Below are positions 9,403-18,739 of a DNA stretch of 64,000 nt, piece after piece (the stretch's first letter is position 1; the number at the start of each line of letters is the position of its first letter). Source of the stretch: an uncultured Thalassotalea sp. (GTDB lineage Bacteria; Pseudomonadota; Gammaproteobacteria; Enterobacterales; Alteromonadaceae); contig CANMZP010000009.1 in NCBI GenBank assembly GCA_947502355.1, forward strand, positions 1 to 64,000. Direction: 5' to 3'. The notes beneath the pieces are model-generated. The model did not search any database, had not been told where the DNA came from, and saw only the letters and a list, made by a program, of their open reading frames with translations. A program made the position numbers and the translations under genes.

Positions 9403-10173
9403 ATGATGTCTCGCAATCGTATTGCGTTATCCAGTATTTTGCATAAAGAAGTACACCGTTTTTTACGAATTTGGGTGCAAACTTTGGTGCCACCAGCCAT
9501 TACCATTAGTTTGTATTTTGTTATTTTCGGCTCGCTTATTGGCTCACGTATTGGCCAAATGGGGGGCTTCAGTTACATGGAGTTTATCGTACCAGGATTA
9601 ATTATGATGTCGGTGATCACCAATTCATATTCTAACGTGGCCTCGTCTTTTTTCAGTGCCAAATGGCAACGTAATGTTGAAGAAATGCTGGTTGCCCCTG
9701 TGCCTAATTGGGTGATTGTTGCTGGTTATGTTGGTGGAGGAATGTGTCGTGGCATGATGGTTGGCTTGATTGTTACTGTGATTTCTCTATTTTTTGTTGA
9801 TATACAAATTCATAATGTTTGGGTGATCATCGCGACGGTTTCGCTCACCTCTGCCGTATTTGCCTTAGGCGGCCTTATTAATGCCATTTTTGCCGGCAGC
9901 TTTGATGATATTTCCATTATTCCAACGTTTATTTTAACGCCGCTCACCTATCTTGGCGGGGTATTTTACTCTATTTCATTATTGCCAGAGTTTTGGCAAG
10001 GGGTATCGCAAATCAACCCAATCGTTTATATGGTTAATGCTTTTCGCTACGGCTTTTTAGGGATAAGTGATGTGTCTTTGTGGGTATCTTTTGCGGTGAT
10101 TTTAACCTTTGTTGCTATCCTTTATACCATTGCAATGACATTAATAACCAAAGGCATAGGATTAAGAAGCTAA
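9403..10173 (+). CDS. yadH: ABC-2 type permease, YadH type
   Basis: A 256-residue, six-helix integral membrane permease that pairs with YadG. The segments RIWVQTLVPP, FSYMEFIVPGLIMMSVITN and FILTPLTYLGGVFYS match the E. coli YadH pattern, and length from the ATG at 9403 equals E. coli YadH (256). I chose 9403 because AGGAG sits 9 nt upstream; an in-frame start at 9352 would add 17 residues inside yadG. It is translationally coupled to the next gene through a TAATG overlap. Confidence 0.92.
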   Translation: MMSRNRIALSSILHKEVHRFLRIWVQTLVPPAITISLYFVIFGSLIGSRIGQMGGFSYMEFIVPGLIMMSVITNSYSNVASSFFSAKWQRNVEEMLVAPVPNWVIVAGYVGGGMCRGMMVGLIVTVISLFFVDIQIHNVWVIIATVSLTSAVFALGGLINAIFAGSFDDISIIPTFILTPLTYLGGVFYSISLLPEFWQGVSQINPIVYMVNAFRYGFLGISDVSLWVSFAVILTFVAILYTIAMTLITKGIGLRS

Positions 10174-10841
10174 TGAGCAGTGGAGATTCAAAAGCCATTA
10201 TCAGCAATCAGCCGGGCATTCATGAAAACCTGGCCGATATTGTTAATAAACACCTTCAACACCCTTTTCAAAAGCCGATTTCTGCCCATACGCAACAAGC
10301 GTTTGATGAAGTAAATCAAAAGGTTTTGGCGTTTACCGGACCGATTATTCTCGACTCCTGTTGTGGTGTCGGGCAGAGTACCCGAATTTTAGCTAAGCAA
10401 AATCCCGATGCCTTGGTTATTGGGGTTGATAAGTCGGATAATCGCATTAAACGCAACGTTGAAGATCATTGGCAGGTTGATAATTACCAGTTGGTTCGCG
10501 CCGATCTGAATGACTTTTATCGATTGGTTGACGAAGCCAATTGGCCAATTGCCAAGCATTATATTTTATATCCCAATCCATGGCCTAAATCCAAACACGT
10601 TCAACGTCGCTGGCATGGTAGTGCGGTGTTTCCCTACATTTTAAAAGTGGCCGACAACATTGAGCTGCGCAGTAATTGGCGTTTGTATCTAGAAGAATTT
10701 CAAATGGCTGCGAAAATGTGTGGTTTTAAAGGGCAAATTGGCCTTGTTAATGACGAAGAGCCATTAACGCCGTTTGAGGCCAAGTACCTTGCAAGTGGTC
10801 AGCAGTGTTGGCAGTTATTGCTCAAGAAATCTTCCGATTAA
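10173..10841 (+). CDS. TrmB-like SAM-dependent methyltransferase
   Basis: A 222-residue class I methyltransferase related to tRNA (guanine-N7) methyltransferase. ILYPNPWPKSKHVQRRW (about residues 129-145) corresponds to the PDPWPK...H.KRR core of TrmB. The SAM-binding loop is LDSCCGVGQST rather than the LEIGxGxG of housekeeping TrmB, and the C-terminal TrmB specificity segment is diverged (EEPLTPFEAKYL). It could be the cell's m7G46 enzyme or a paralog with another target. The ATG at 10173 overlaps the yadH stop. Confidence 0.75.
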   Translation: MSSGDSKAIISNQPGIHENLADIVNKHLQHPFQKPISAHTQQAFDEVNQKVLAFTGPIILDSCCGVGQSTRILAKQNPDALVIGVDKSDNRIKRNVEDHWQVDNYQLVRADLNDFYRLVDEANWPIAKHYILYPNPWPKSKHVQRRWHGSAVFPYILKVADNIELRSNWRLYLEEFQMAAKMCGFKGQIGLVNDEEPLTPFEAKYLASGQQCWQLLLKKSSD

Positions 10842-10848
10842 CCTTTGA

Positions 10849-13032
10849 GTGACGAATAAACCTGTGAGCATTATTGCAAAATACACATCGTTAAGCATGT
10901 CCACCAAAGTGCTTTATGCCTTTGCGGTCGGTATTTTGGCCGGACTGTTTTTTGGAGAACTGTTGGCGCCTTTAGCGATTGCTGGAGATGCGTTTATCAA
11001 GCTGCTGCAAATGACGGTGATACCTTATATTGTGGTCTCGCTGATTTCCAGTTTGGGTAAATTATCACACGAACAAGCGAAAGCCGTCGGCCTGCAAGTG
11101 GGTAAGTTAGTCGTACTTATCTGGTTATTGGGTATTTTGTTGATTTACAGTATCCAAATGATATTTCCTAGCTGGCAAGCGGGTGATTTCTTCAGTTTAA
11201 CCGCGTTAGAAAACCCCAAACACACCTCGTTAATGGATTTGTATATTCCAGCGAATCCTTTTTCCGCGCTAGCCAATGCGTATATTCCAGCGATTGTGCT
11301 TTTTTGTGTGGTCACCGGGATTGCTTTGATAGCGATTGAAGATAAGGAGCGCCTAGTGGTGCCTTTATCGCTATTAGCAGATACCTTTAACAAGGTGACT
11401 GGATATATCTTAAAGTTAATGCCATTAGGGATATTTGCGATGACAGCGAGCGCGGCAGGTACGCTCGACCTCGCTGAATTTCAAAAATTGCAGGTTTATT
11501 TTCTCGCGCATGTATTAATGACCCTATTGCTCACTTACTGGGTCTTGCCGGCGATTGTGGCTTCTTTAACGCCGTTTTCTTATCGAGACATCTCTGGCAT
11601 TGCCAAAGATGCGTTTATTACCGCATTTGCCTCAGGTAATATTTTTATTGTCTTGCCAATTTTAATCGAACACGCCAAAGAGTTATTTCATAAATACCAA
11701 ATTGGTGATGAGCACACCGATGATTATGCCAATATCATTGTCCCCATTGTATTTAGCTTACCTAACTTAGGTAAACTCTTAACATTGGTATTTGTCTTGT
11801 TTGCTGCCTGGTTTTCCGGTGAAAGCGTCGATTTTATCGCGTACTTATCCGCGGCAATAAATGGTTTGTTCAGTTTGTTTGGCAGTGTGTATTTAACCAT
11901 ACCAATGCTGCTCGATAGCCTAGAGCTTAACACTGACTTATTCCAGTTGTATGTAGTTTCAAGCCTGTTTACCAGTCGCTTTATGTCTCTATTGGCCGCC
12001 ATGAATATTTTTGTGTTGGCGGTTGCGGGCACGGCATTGTTAGCCAATAAAGCCAAGCTAAATGTGTCCCGGATGTTGTTCTATGCAGGGCTCACGCCGG
12101 TCATTTTTTCGATAAGCTTAGGCGGCAGCTCGCTGTTGCTAAGTAAGGTCATTAATACCGATTATGTCATGGATGATGTCCTTATCCATATGACCAAAGC
12201 CAAGGAATTGCCCGATTTTGTGTCCAAATATCAGTTTAATGCAAACAGTGCGCCTGAGCCCTTACGCAATATTGCGTCAATAAAGAAAAGTGGCAAACTT
12301 CGAGTGGGTTATAACCCCAAACAAATGCCATTCTCGTTTATTAATGCCGATAATGAACTGGTTGGTTTTGATATTGATATGATGCGCAAGTTAGCGCAAG
12401 AGCTTGAGGTGGAGTTGGTCTTTATTCCTTACCATAATACGCATGCAACGTTGGCGTTAAACAAAGGCCAATATGATTTGGTTATCTCGGGTCTGCAAAT
12501 GACCACAGAACGCATTCAGGATGCCAATTTTACTCATCCGGTGATAAACCTGCATTATTCATTGGTGGTTCAAGATCATCGATTTGCTGATCTTCAAAAT
12601 GATGAGTTACTTGCCCAGGCAGGACCCTTAAAAGTGGCAAGCGTTGGCGACTACACGATCATTGAAATGTTGCAAGCGAAGTTCCCCAATATTAACGTTG
12701 AGAATATCGATTCTGCGCAGGCCTTTTTTGATGATAACGGTCAAACTTGGGATGCCTTACTTATTAGTTTAGAAGCCGGTAAAGCTTGGACAATTCTATA
12801 CCCTGACTACACCACGCTTTATCACCGAGAAGAAGTGCGTTCATTTCCAGCCGCTTATGCCGTGGCTAGAAATAATTTAAATTTGCACGCATTTCTGAAC
12901 AGTTGGCTGACCATCCAACAATCTTCTGGCTATGTAGATACCCTATATAGTTATTGGATCTTAGGTGAGAATGCTCAGCCTAAGCAACCTCGCTGGTCGG
13001 TAATAAAAGACGTGTTACATTGGCAAGAATAG
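10849..13032 (+). CDS. Dicarboxylate/amino acid:cation symporter fused to a periplasmic binding domain
   Basis: A 727-residue fusion. Residues about 15-430 are an SDF/DAACS sodium- or proton-coupled dicarboxylate/glutamate symporter with about 8 helices. Residues about 470-715 are an SBP_bac_3 domain (GKLRVGYNPKQMPFSF, GFDIDMMRKLAQEL, YDLVISGLQMTTERI). The binding domain follows the last helix (about 415-433), so it is probably on the periplasmic side, tethered to its transporter. Standard DAACS carriers have no binding protein. The start is a GTG at 10849 with only a weak ribosome site; an ATG at 10897 is the alternative. It lies 7 nt after the TrmB-like gene. Confidence 0.85.
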   Translation: MTNKPVSIIAKYTSLSMSTKVLYAFAVGILAGLFFGELLAPLAIAGDAFIKLLQMTVIPYIVVSLISSLGKLSHEQAKAVGLQVGKLVVLIWLLGILLIYSIQMIFPSWQAGDFFSLTALENPKHTSLMDLYIPANPFSALANAYIPAIVLFCVVTGIALIAIEDKERLVVPLSLLADTFNKVTGYILKLMPLGIFAMTASAAGTLDLAEFQKLQVYFLAHVLMTLLLTYWVLPAIVASLTPFSYRDISGIAKDAFITAFASGNIFIVLPILIEHAKELFHKYQIGDEHTDDYANIIVPIVFSLPNLGKLLTLVFVLFAAWFSGESVDFIAYLSAAINGLFSLFGSVYLTIPMLLDSLELNTDLFQLYVVSSLFTSRFMSLLAAMNIFVLAVAGTALLANKAKLNVSRMLFYAGLTPVIFSISLGGSSLLLSKVINTDYVMDDVLIHMTKAKELPDFVSKYQFNANSAPEPLRNIASIKKSGKLRVGYNPKQMPFSFINADNELVGFDIDMMRKLAQELEVELVFIPYHNTHATLALNKGQYDLVISGLQMTTERIQDANFTHPVINLHYSLVVQDHRFADLQNDELLAQAGPLKVASVGDYTIIEMLQAKFPNINVENIDSAQAFFDDNGQTWDALLISLEAGKAWTILYPDYTTLYHREEVRSFPAAYAVARNNLNLHAFLNSWLTIQQSSGYVDTLYSYWILGENAQPKQPRWSVIKDVLHWQE

Positions 13033-13208
13033 AATTAGGCAATAAAGGAATATGAATTTAACAATTTATTCATTATTATTGAGCTCTTTTGTCTGAGTGG
13101 CTTTACTAATTTTAGACAATAGTGCAAAACAATGTATGATACGACAGAAATATTTGCGTCAACAATTAACGAATGCAATTTTAGTGTGTAAGAAAAAGTG
13201 ATTTAACC

Positions 13209-14852
13209 ATGACAGATTTTTTCGACAATAAGCGACCGGCAAAAGCCTCGCTCGAATCATTAATGAGAATTTTCACCATTCCAGAAGCGCCTGGCTCTAC
13301 GCTTGGTCGTATCGAAACCGAAATTTCTCAGAATCTTAATGGCTTTTTGGCTAATCATATTGTTGCCGAAGAACGCTCATTAAATGATATAGAAAAAGAT
13401 TTTGCCGACTCAGCGATCCCCGAGCAGCCGCAATATGTGTCTGATCACACCCATCATTTGCTGGAAAAATTAATCGCTCAATCAGTACATACATCAGCAC
13501 CAAGTTTTATTGGTCATATGACTTCGGCACTGCCGTATTTTTTATTGCCATTATCCAAGTTAATGACCGGCCTAAACCAAAATTTGGTTAAAATCGAAAC
13601 ATCAAAAGCCTTTACCCCGCTAGAACGTCAGGTGCTAGGCATGATGCACCGCTTGGTTTATGAAGAGCAGGATGATTTTTATCATACTTGGATGCATTCA
13701 GCCCAACATTCGTTAGGTGCGTTTTGTTCTGGTGGCACCATCGCCAACATTACGGCTCTCTGGGTTGCACGTAATAACCTATTAAAAGCGGATGGCGATT
13801 TTAAAGGGGTTGCTAAACAAGGCATCCATAAAGCCTTAATACATTATGGCTATGAAGATGTGGCGATTTTGGTGTCAGAGCGAGGTCATTACTCTCTTAA
13901 GAAAGCTGCTGATATATTGGGGATTGGTCGTGACAATGTTATTGCAGTGAAAACGGATGCCAATAACCGCATGGATATTGATGCCTTAAAAACCGAATGT
14001 CAGCGCCTACAGCAGCAAAACATTCGCATTATGTCCATTGTCGGTGTCGCAGGCACGACCGAAACGGGTAATGTTGACCCACTTAGAGAAATGGCTCAGA
14101 TTGCCAAGCAATACGATAGTCATTTCCACGTGGATGCTGCCTGGGGCGGGGCGACGTTGCTTTCCAATCAATATCGTCATTTACTTGATGGTATCGAATT
14201 AGCCGATTCAGTCACCATCGATGCCCATAAACAAATGTATGTGCCAATGGGCGCTGGTTTAGTGGTCTTTAAAAATCCGGCAGCGGTATCGTCTATCGAG
14301 CATCATGCCGAGTACATCTTACGTAAAGGGTCAAAAGATTTGGGGAGTCATACCTTAGAAGGCTCCCGCCCGGGCATGGCGATGATGGTCTATGCAAGTT
14401 TGCACATTATTTCCCGCCCAGGTTATGAATTGCTGATAAATCAGGGGATTGAAAAAGCCAGATATTTTGCTGATATTATTGACCAAGACCCAGACTTTGA
14501 ACTAGTTACCTCACCTGAGCTCTGTTTACTGACTTATCGTTATGTTCCATCGCAAGTACAAGCGTTTTTAAAAAACGCCAACGAGCAGCAAACCAAAGAC
14601 ATAAACAAGATATTAGATAACTTAACCAAGTTTATTCAAAAGCGTCAGCGTGAAGCGGGTAAGTCCTTTGTGTCGCGTACAAAAATTAAGGTACAAACCT
14701 ATTTTGATCAAAAAGTGTTGGTGTTTAGAGTCGTATTGGCTAATCCGTTAACAACGCATGAAATCTTGCATGAGGTATTAGCAGAGCAAAAGCAGTTGGC
14801 TATGGAAAGTCTGGAATGGTTGCCGCAATTACTTAATAAAACGAGCGGGTAA
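13209..14852 (+). CDS. panP: PLP-dependent aspartate 1-decarboxylase
   Basis: A 547-residue group II PLP decarboxylase that converts aspartate to beta-alanine. The Schiff-base lysine is K341 in DAHKQMYVP, and HVDAAWGG supplies the PLP-ring contacts. It fits the PanP family that replaces the pyruvoyl enzyme PanD in Vibrio and related gammaproteobacteria. Placement supports this: it is convergent with panC and panB, whose pathway needs beta-alanine. Glutamate or sulfinate decarboxylase activity is less likely. The 176 bp upstream show no feature beyond AT-rich promoter-like sequence. Confidence 0.88.
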   Translation: MTDFFDNKRPAKASLESLMRIFTIPEAPGSTLGRIETEISQNLNGFLANHIVAEERSLNDIEKDFADSAIPEQPQYVSDHTHHLLEKLIAQSVHTSAPSFIGHMTSALPYFLLPLSKLMTGLNQNLVKIETSKAFTPLERQVLGMMHRLVYEEQDDFYHTWMHSAQHSLGAFCSGGTIANITALWVARNNLLKADGDFKGVAKQGIHKALIHYGYEDVAILVSERGHYSLKKAADILGIGRDNVIAVKTDANNRMDIDALKTECQRLQQQNIRIMSIVGVAGTTETGNVDPLREMAQIAKQYDSHFHVDAAWGGATLLSNQYRHLLDGIELADSVTIDAHKQMYVPMGAGLVVFKNPAAVSSIEHHAEYILRKGSKDLGSHTLEGSRPGMAMMVYASLHIISRPGYELLINQGIEKARYFADIIDQDPDFELVTSPELCLLTYRYVPSQVQAFLKNANEQQTKDINKILDNLTKFIQKRQREAGKSFVSRTKIKVQTYFDQKVLVFRVVLANPLTTHEILHEVLAEQKQLAMESLEWLPQLLNKTSG

Positions 14853-14869
14853 TCACCTTACTCGCTTTA
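14844..14869 (+). terminator. Weak terminator at panP end
   Basis: A 9-bp stem with one G-T pair, starting within the last panP codons and overlapping its stop, closed by a 5-nt loop and followed by TTTA. Confidence 0.35.
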
Positions 14870-14904
14870 TGAGCATAGTTTGTCTATCAGAAACGTAGCT
14901 AGCG

Positions 14905-15753
14905 TTAATCTAAATTCAATTGAATATTATCGATTAATCGAGCCTTGCCACAATGGGCCGCCGCAAGGATCACCAAATGCTTATCTTGTGGCTGTGCCGG
15001 GTTTAACGTTCGAGCATGACTTACATGAATGTAATCGGTTTTCATGCCTGCCGCATTAATCTTTTCTTTGGCCTGCTCAATCAATGACACATAATCGGTG
15101 GCCGTTTTTAATTGCTCAGCCAACCAACGCATGGCTTTATTCAAATTAGGTGCTATAGCTAATTGCTCTGCCGTAAGGTAATTATTACGCGAGCTCATTG
15201 CCAATCCTGATGCTTCACGCATGGTTTCAACCGGAATAATGTCAATAGGCATCGACAAGTCTTCAACCATGCTCTGAATAACTTGCACTTGTTGGTAATC
15301 TTTTAAACCAAAGCATGCAACGTCCGGTTGAACGATATTAAAAAGTTTGCAGACAATGGTTGCAACACCGCGAAAATGACCCGGGCGAGACTCACCACAA
15401 TAACCATCAGAGACGTTAGGCACATCAACATAGGTTTGCTTATCTAAGCCCTTAGGGTAGATAAGATCCGGTGTTGGTGTAAATAACGCATCCGTACCGG
15501 CAGCAATTAATTTTTGCTGGTCGGCGTCCATGGTTCTTGGGTAGCTGTCAATGTCTTCATTCGCGCCAAATTGCATTGGGTTGACAAAGATACTGGCAAC
15601 GATCTTATCAGCATGTTTGTGGGCTTCCTCAACCAATGAGATATGTCCTGAGTGCAGGTTGCCCATGGTTGGTACAAAAGCAATTTTTAAACCTTGCTGG
15701 CGCCATGCGCTAATTTGCGCGCGTAACGACTGAATATCACTGTATACATTCAT
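14905..15753 (-). CDS. panC: Pantothenate synthetase
   Basis: A 282-residue pantoate-beta-alanine ligase, the last step of pantothenate synthesis (ATP, pantoate and beta-alanine to pantothenate). The nucleotidyl-transferase signature [15 protein letters not shown] (about residues 28-42) holds the HxGH motif. [19 protein letters not shown] and the [11 protein letters not shown] segment are typical of the family. Length matches E. coli PanC (283). It follows panB with an 8-nt gap in the same operon. Confidence 0.97.
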   Translation of the reverse strand: MNVYSDIQSLRAQISAWRQQGLKIAFVPTMGNLHSGHISLVEEAHKHADKIVASIFVNPMQFGANEDIDSYPRTMDADQQKLIAAGTDALFTPTPDLIYPKGLDKQTYVDVPNVSDGYCGESRPGHFRGVATIVCKLFNIVQPDVACFGLKDYQQVQVIQSMVEDLSMPIDIIPVETMREASGLAMSSRNNYLTAEQLAIAPNLNKAMRWLAEQLKTATDYVSLIEQAKEKINAAGMKTDYIHVSHARTLNPAQPQDKHLVILAAAHCGKARLIDNIQLNLD

Positions 15754-15761
15754 AGCATAAC

Positions 15762-16556
15762 CTATTTGAAGCTGTGCTCAGGGCCCGGGAAGGTGCCGTC
15801 ACTAACTTGTTGCATGTATAGCTCTATCGCACTGGCGATATTCCCTGTTTCAATCAGGAAGTTTTTCGAAAATTTTGGAATTTTACCAAAAGAAATGCCC
15901 ATTGCATCGTGCATTACCAGGATTTGCCCGTCGGTTACGTTTCCGGCACCAATACCGATAACCGGAATGGATACCGCATCAGTGATGGCTTTGGCAAGTT
16001 CTGTTGGAATACATTCTAATACCAAAAGTTGAATACCGGCTTGTTCAAGTTTTTTCGCATCTTCAACCATGGCTAGCGCTTTTTCGTTGTCACGCCCTTG
16101 TACTTTAAAGCCACCAAACACGTTTACCGATTGCGGTGTTAAGCCTAGGTGACCACATACCGGTACACTGCGCTCTACCAAGCCTTTAATGGTATCAAAT
16201 AGCCATTCACCACCTTCAACCTTAACCATATTGGCTCCGGCTTGCATCAGTTTAGCCGCATTGTCATAAGCCTGTTCTGGCGTCGCATAGCTCATAAAGG
16301 GCATATCGGCGATTAATAAGGTTTTTGAGGCACCATTGCGCACACATCGTGTGTGGTAGGCGATATCGTCTATGGTAACCGGTAACGTATCACTTTCCCC
16401 TTGTAAAACCATGCCCAGTGAATCGCCAACTAACATGGCGTGCATTCCGGCATCGTCAAAAATACGGGCAAAACTGGCATCATAGGCGGTAATGGATGAT
16501 ATTTTTTCGCCTGCAGATTTCATTTTCTGTAACGTACTTACTGTGATTCTACTCAT
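15762..16556 (-). CDS. panB: 3-methyl-2-oxobutanoate hydroxymethyltransferase
   Basis: Ketopantoate hydroxymethyltransferase, the first committed step of pantothenate synthesis, adding a hydroxymethyl group from methylene-THF to ketoisovalerate. [11 protein letters not shown] (metal-binding Asp), [16 protein letters not shown] and [18 protein letters not shown] are family hallmarks. I place the start at the ATG at 16556 because residues from [13 protein letters not shown] align with the start of E. coli PanB; a longer frame from 16601 adds 15 unlikely residues. Length is then 264. Confidence 0.96.
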   Translation of the reverse strand: MSRITVSTLQKMKSAGEKISSITAYDASFARIFDDAGMHAMLVGDSLGMVLQGESDTLPVTIDDIAYHTRCVRNGASKTLLIADMPFMSYATPEQAYDNAAKLMQAGANMVKVEGGEWLFDTIKGLVERSVPVCGHLGLTPQSVNVFGGFKVQGRDNEKALAMVEDAKKLEQAGIQLLVLECIPTELAKAITDAVSIPVIGIGAGNVTDGQILVMHDAMGISFGKIPKFSKNFLIETGNIASAIELYMQQVSDGTFPGPEHSFK

Positions 16557-16662
16557 AATTCTGTTCTTTAAGATAGTGCTTAAGCCTGAACTCTTGTGCA
16601 ACTATTTGCGACAATAAACGCAAGCTTTTAAAAATTAGTCTAAAGGTGTCATAAACACCGAG

Positions 16663-17154
16663 TTAGTGCAAGGTACCAATAATAACTAAGCCGTTATCAT
16701 CCAGTGTTTTTTGCAATTGCATTACACTTGTGCCATCAGGCATTACCTGCTCTGGACTGATTTCAATCAGCGGGTAAATAACAAATTCGCGAACCTTCAT
16801 CCCGTAATGCGGTACGGTAAGGCGCTCGGTATTAATCACCAACTGATCAATCAATAAAATATCTAAATCTAGGACTCTCGCGCCCCAGCGTTCGTCCTTG
16901 CGAACTCGACCGGCGTCTAGCTCTATGGCTTGCAATTTATCAAGCAGAACCTCAGGTTCAAGCTCGGTATGCACACAGGCTACGGCATTCATGTAGTCTG
17001 GTTGATCCTGCGGACCCATAGGTTTACTGCAATAAAGCGACGACACTTTGAAAAGGGTCGTTTTAGGAATGGATTTTAAGGCATCAACAGCAGCTTGGAT
17101 CTGCTTGTCCGGATCGGTTAAGTTACTGCCAATGCCAATATAAACGGTATACAT
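16663..17154 (-). CDS. folK: 6-hydroxymethyl-7,8-dihydropterin pyrophosphokinase (HPPK)
   Basis: A 163-residue folate-pathway kinase that transfers pyrophosphate from ATP to hydroxymethyl-dihydropterin. YIGIGSNL at the N terminus, SSLYCSKPMGPQDQPDYMNAV and the signature RWGARVLDLDILL (metal-binding Asp pair near residues 95-98) are present. Length matches E. coli FolK (159). It starts one nucleotide after the pcnB stop codon, so the two are probably translated together. Confidence 0.96.
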   Translation of the reverse strand: MYTVYIGIGSNLTDPDKQIQAAVDALKSIPKTTLFKVSSLYCSKPMGPQDQPDYMNAVACVHTELEPEVLLDKLQAIELDAGRVRKDERWGARVLDLDILLIDQLVINTERLTVPHYGMKVREFVIYPLIEISPEQVMPDGTSVMQLQKTLDDNGLVIIGTLH

Positions 17155-17155
17155 G

Positions 17156-18535
17156 TTAATCTTTATTCACAGGTTTCGTGCGTTTACGAACACTACGCCG
17201 TCTTTTGCTACGCGGATTTCTGAAGCTTTTAACCATTTGCGTCTGGGTTTCAGGGGTGGCTTCTTGGAAGTGGGTCCACCAGTTAGCCAATTCAAGCAAC
17301 TCACCGCCTTCAACTTGACCTCGTAACAATAAGAAGTCATAGGCCGCTCTAAAGCGTGGATGTTCAATCAGCTTAAAGGCTTTACCGCCTTCGCGACGGG
17401 TAAGCTTTTGTTGTAAAATCCAGATATCTTTCATCGGCAGTTGAAAGCGTTTTGGAATGGCTATGCAGCGTTGTTGCTCTGCCATGATTTCATGCATGGC
17501 GGTAAAAAAGGCATCTTGTTGATTAACGCTGTTATTGGTCATTATATGCTTGATGTTTTCTTCAAGGCTGTACCAAATCACCGCTGCTAATAAAAATGCT
17601 GGCGTAACACGTTGATCATTATTAATGCGTCGGTCGGTGTTTTCTAATACGCGATGCACAAATTGCATGGCATGACCGTCGGGGTCTTTTTTAAACCACT
17701 GACTAATATGCGGGAAGATATATTCCAACAAGTCATGTTGTTCCAGATGGTAAAAGTTGGCCTCGGCTTTACCGCCAAGAAATAACTTTAAGTACTCTTC
17801 AAACATTCTTGCTGGCGGTATATTGCCAAGCAAGGAAGCAAGCGATTGAATGGGTTTGGCCGTTTCCTCTTCAATGTCCATATCCAGCTTGGTGGCAAAG
17901 CGAATCGCCCGAAGCATTCTGACTGGATCTTCACGGTAACGTGTTTCAGGATCGCCAATAAGACGAACTTTTTTTTGCTCTATGTCTTCTAAGCCATTGG
18001 CAAAATCATAAATTTTATAATCTTTGGTGGAGTAATACAGGGCATTAATACTGAAGTCGCGACGCTCGGCGTCTTCTTCGATGGTGCCATAAATATTATC
18101 CCTTAAAAGCATGCCATGTTCGGATTGCTTAGAGTGGTTTTGCTTTGCCTTTTTGTCTTCTTCCTGGCCATGGTGGCCGCGAAAAGTGGCGACTTCAATG
18201 ATGTCTCGGCCAAAAACAATGTGAGCCAGACGGAATCGACGCCCAATCAATCGACAATTACGGAACAGTTTCTTTATTTGCTCTGGTGTGGCGTTGGTGG
18301 TGATATCAAAATCTTTCGGTTGCTCACCCAATAAAATATCGCGTACGCCACCACCGACAAGATAGGCATCATAGCCATTATTATTAAGTCGGTATAATAC
18401 CTTTAAGGCGTTGTCGCTTATGCTTTTGCGCGACACATTATGATCGGCTCGATCAATTACAGTAACTGAGTTTTTTTCCTTTGCTGGGGTCTTGTTTAGC
18501 ATGGATTTAACGAACCTGATAATCGGTTTAATAAT
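17156..18535 (-). CDS. pcnB: Poly(A) polymerase I, probably AUU start
   Basis: Adds poly(A) tails to RNA 3' ends and promotes decay. The nucleotidyltransferase core LVGGGVRDILLG...DFDITTNATPEQ, RRFRLAHIVFG and the YREDPVRMLRAIRFA helix are seen. The C-terminal tail is Arg/Lys-rich, as in E. coli PcnB. No ATG fits. The codon at 18535 is ATT, with GAGG 5 nt upstream, and starting there the first 13 residues align without gaps to E. coli PcnB, which is known to start at AUU. A longer frame exists from a TTG at 18580 with no good ribosome site. Length from ATT is 459 residues. Confidence 0.93.
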   Translation of the reverse strand: MIKPIIRFVKSMLNKTPAKEKNSVTVIDRADHNVSRKSISDNALKVLYRLNNNGYDAYLVGGGVRDILLGEQPKDFDITTNATPEQIKKLFRNCRLIGRRFRLAHIVFGRDIIEVATFRGHHGQEEDKKAKQNHSKQSEHGMLLRDNIYGTIEEDAERRDFSINALYYSTKDYKIYDFANGLEDIEQKKVRLIGDPETRYREDPVRMLRAIRFATKLDMDIEEETAKPIQSLASLLGNIPPARMFEEYLKLFLGGKAEANFYHLEQHDLLEYIFPHISQWFKKDPDGHAMQFVHRVLENTDRRINNDQRVTPAFLLAAVIWYSLEENIKHIMTNNSVNQQDAFFTAMHEIMAEQQRCIAIPKRFQLPMKDIWILQQKLTRREGGKAFKLIEHPRFRAAYDFLLLRGQVEGGELLELANWWTHFQEATPETQTQMVKSFRNPRSKRRRSVRKRTKPVNKD

Positions 18536-18739
18536 GGTATCCTCAAAATGATGAGCTCTGGCTTTCTCAAGAGCCCGCAAATAATAGCGTAAAGTGGTTA
18601 AAAAGAGAACGAAAAGCCTGAAGTCCGGCGTATTTTGTCTAAATTTCTTTACCTAACCATAGATTTTATACCATTTAGGTAATAATTGAGATCAAATGTT
18701 GCTATTTCAATATGTTGGCATGTGCCTTAATGTCCTGCG

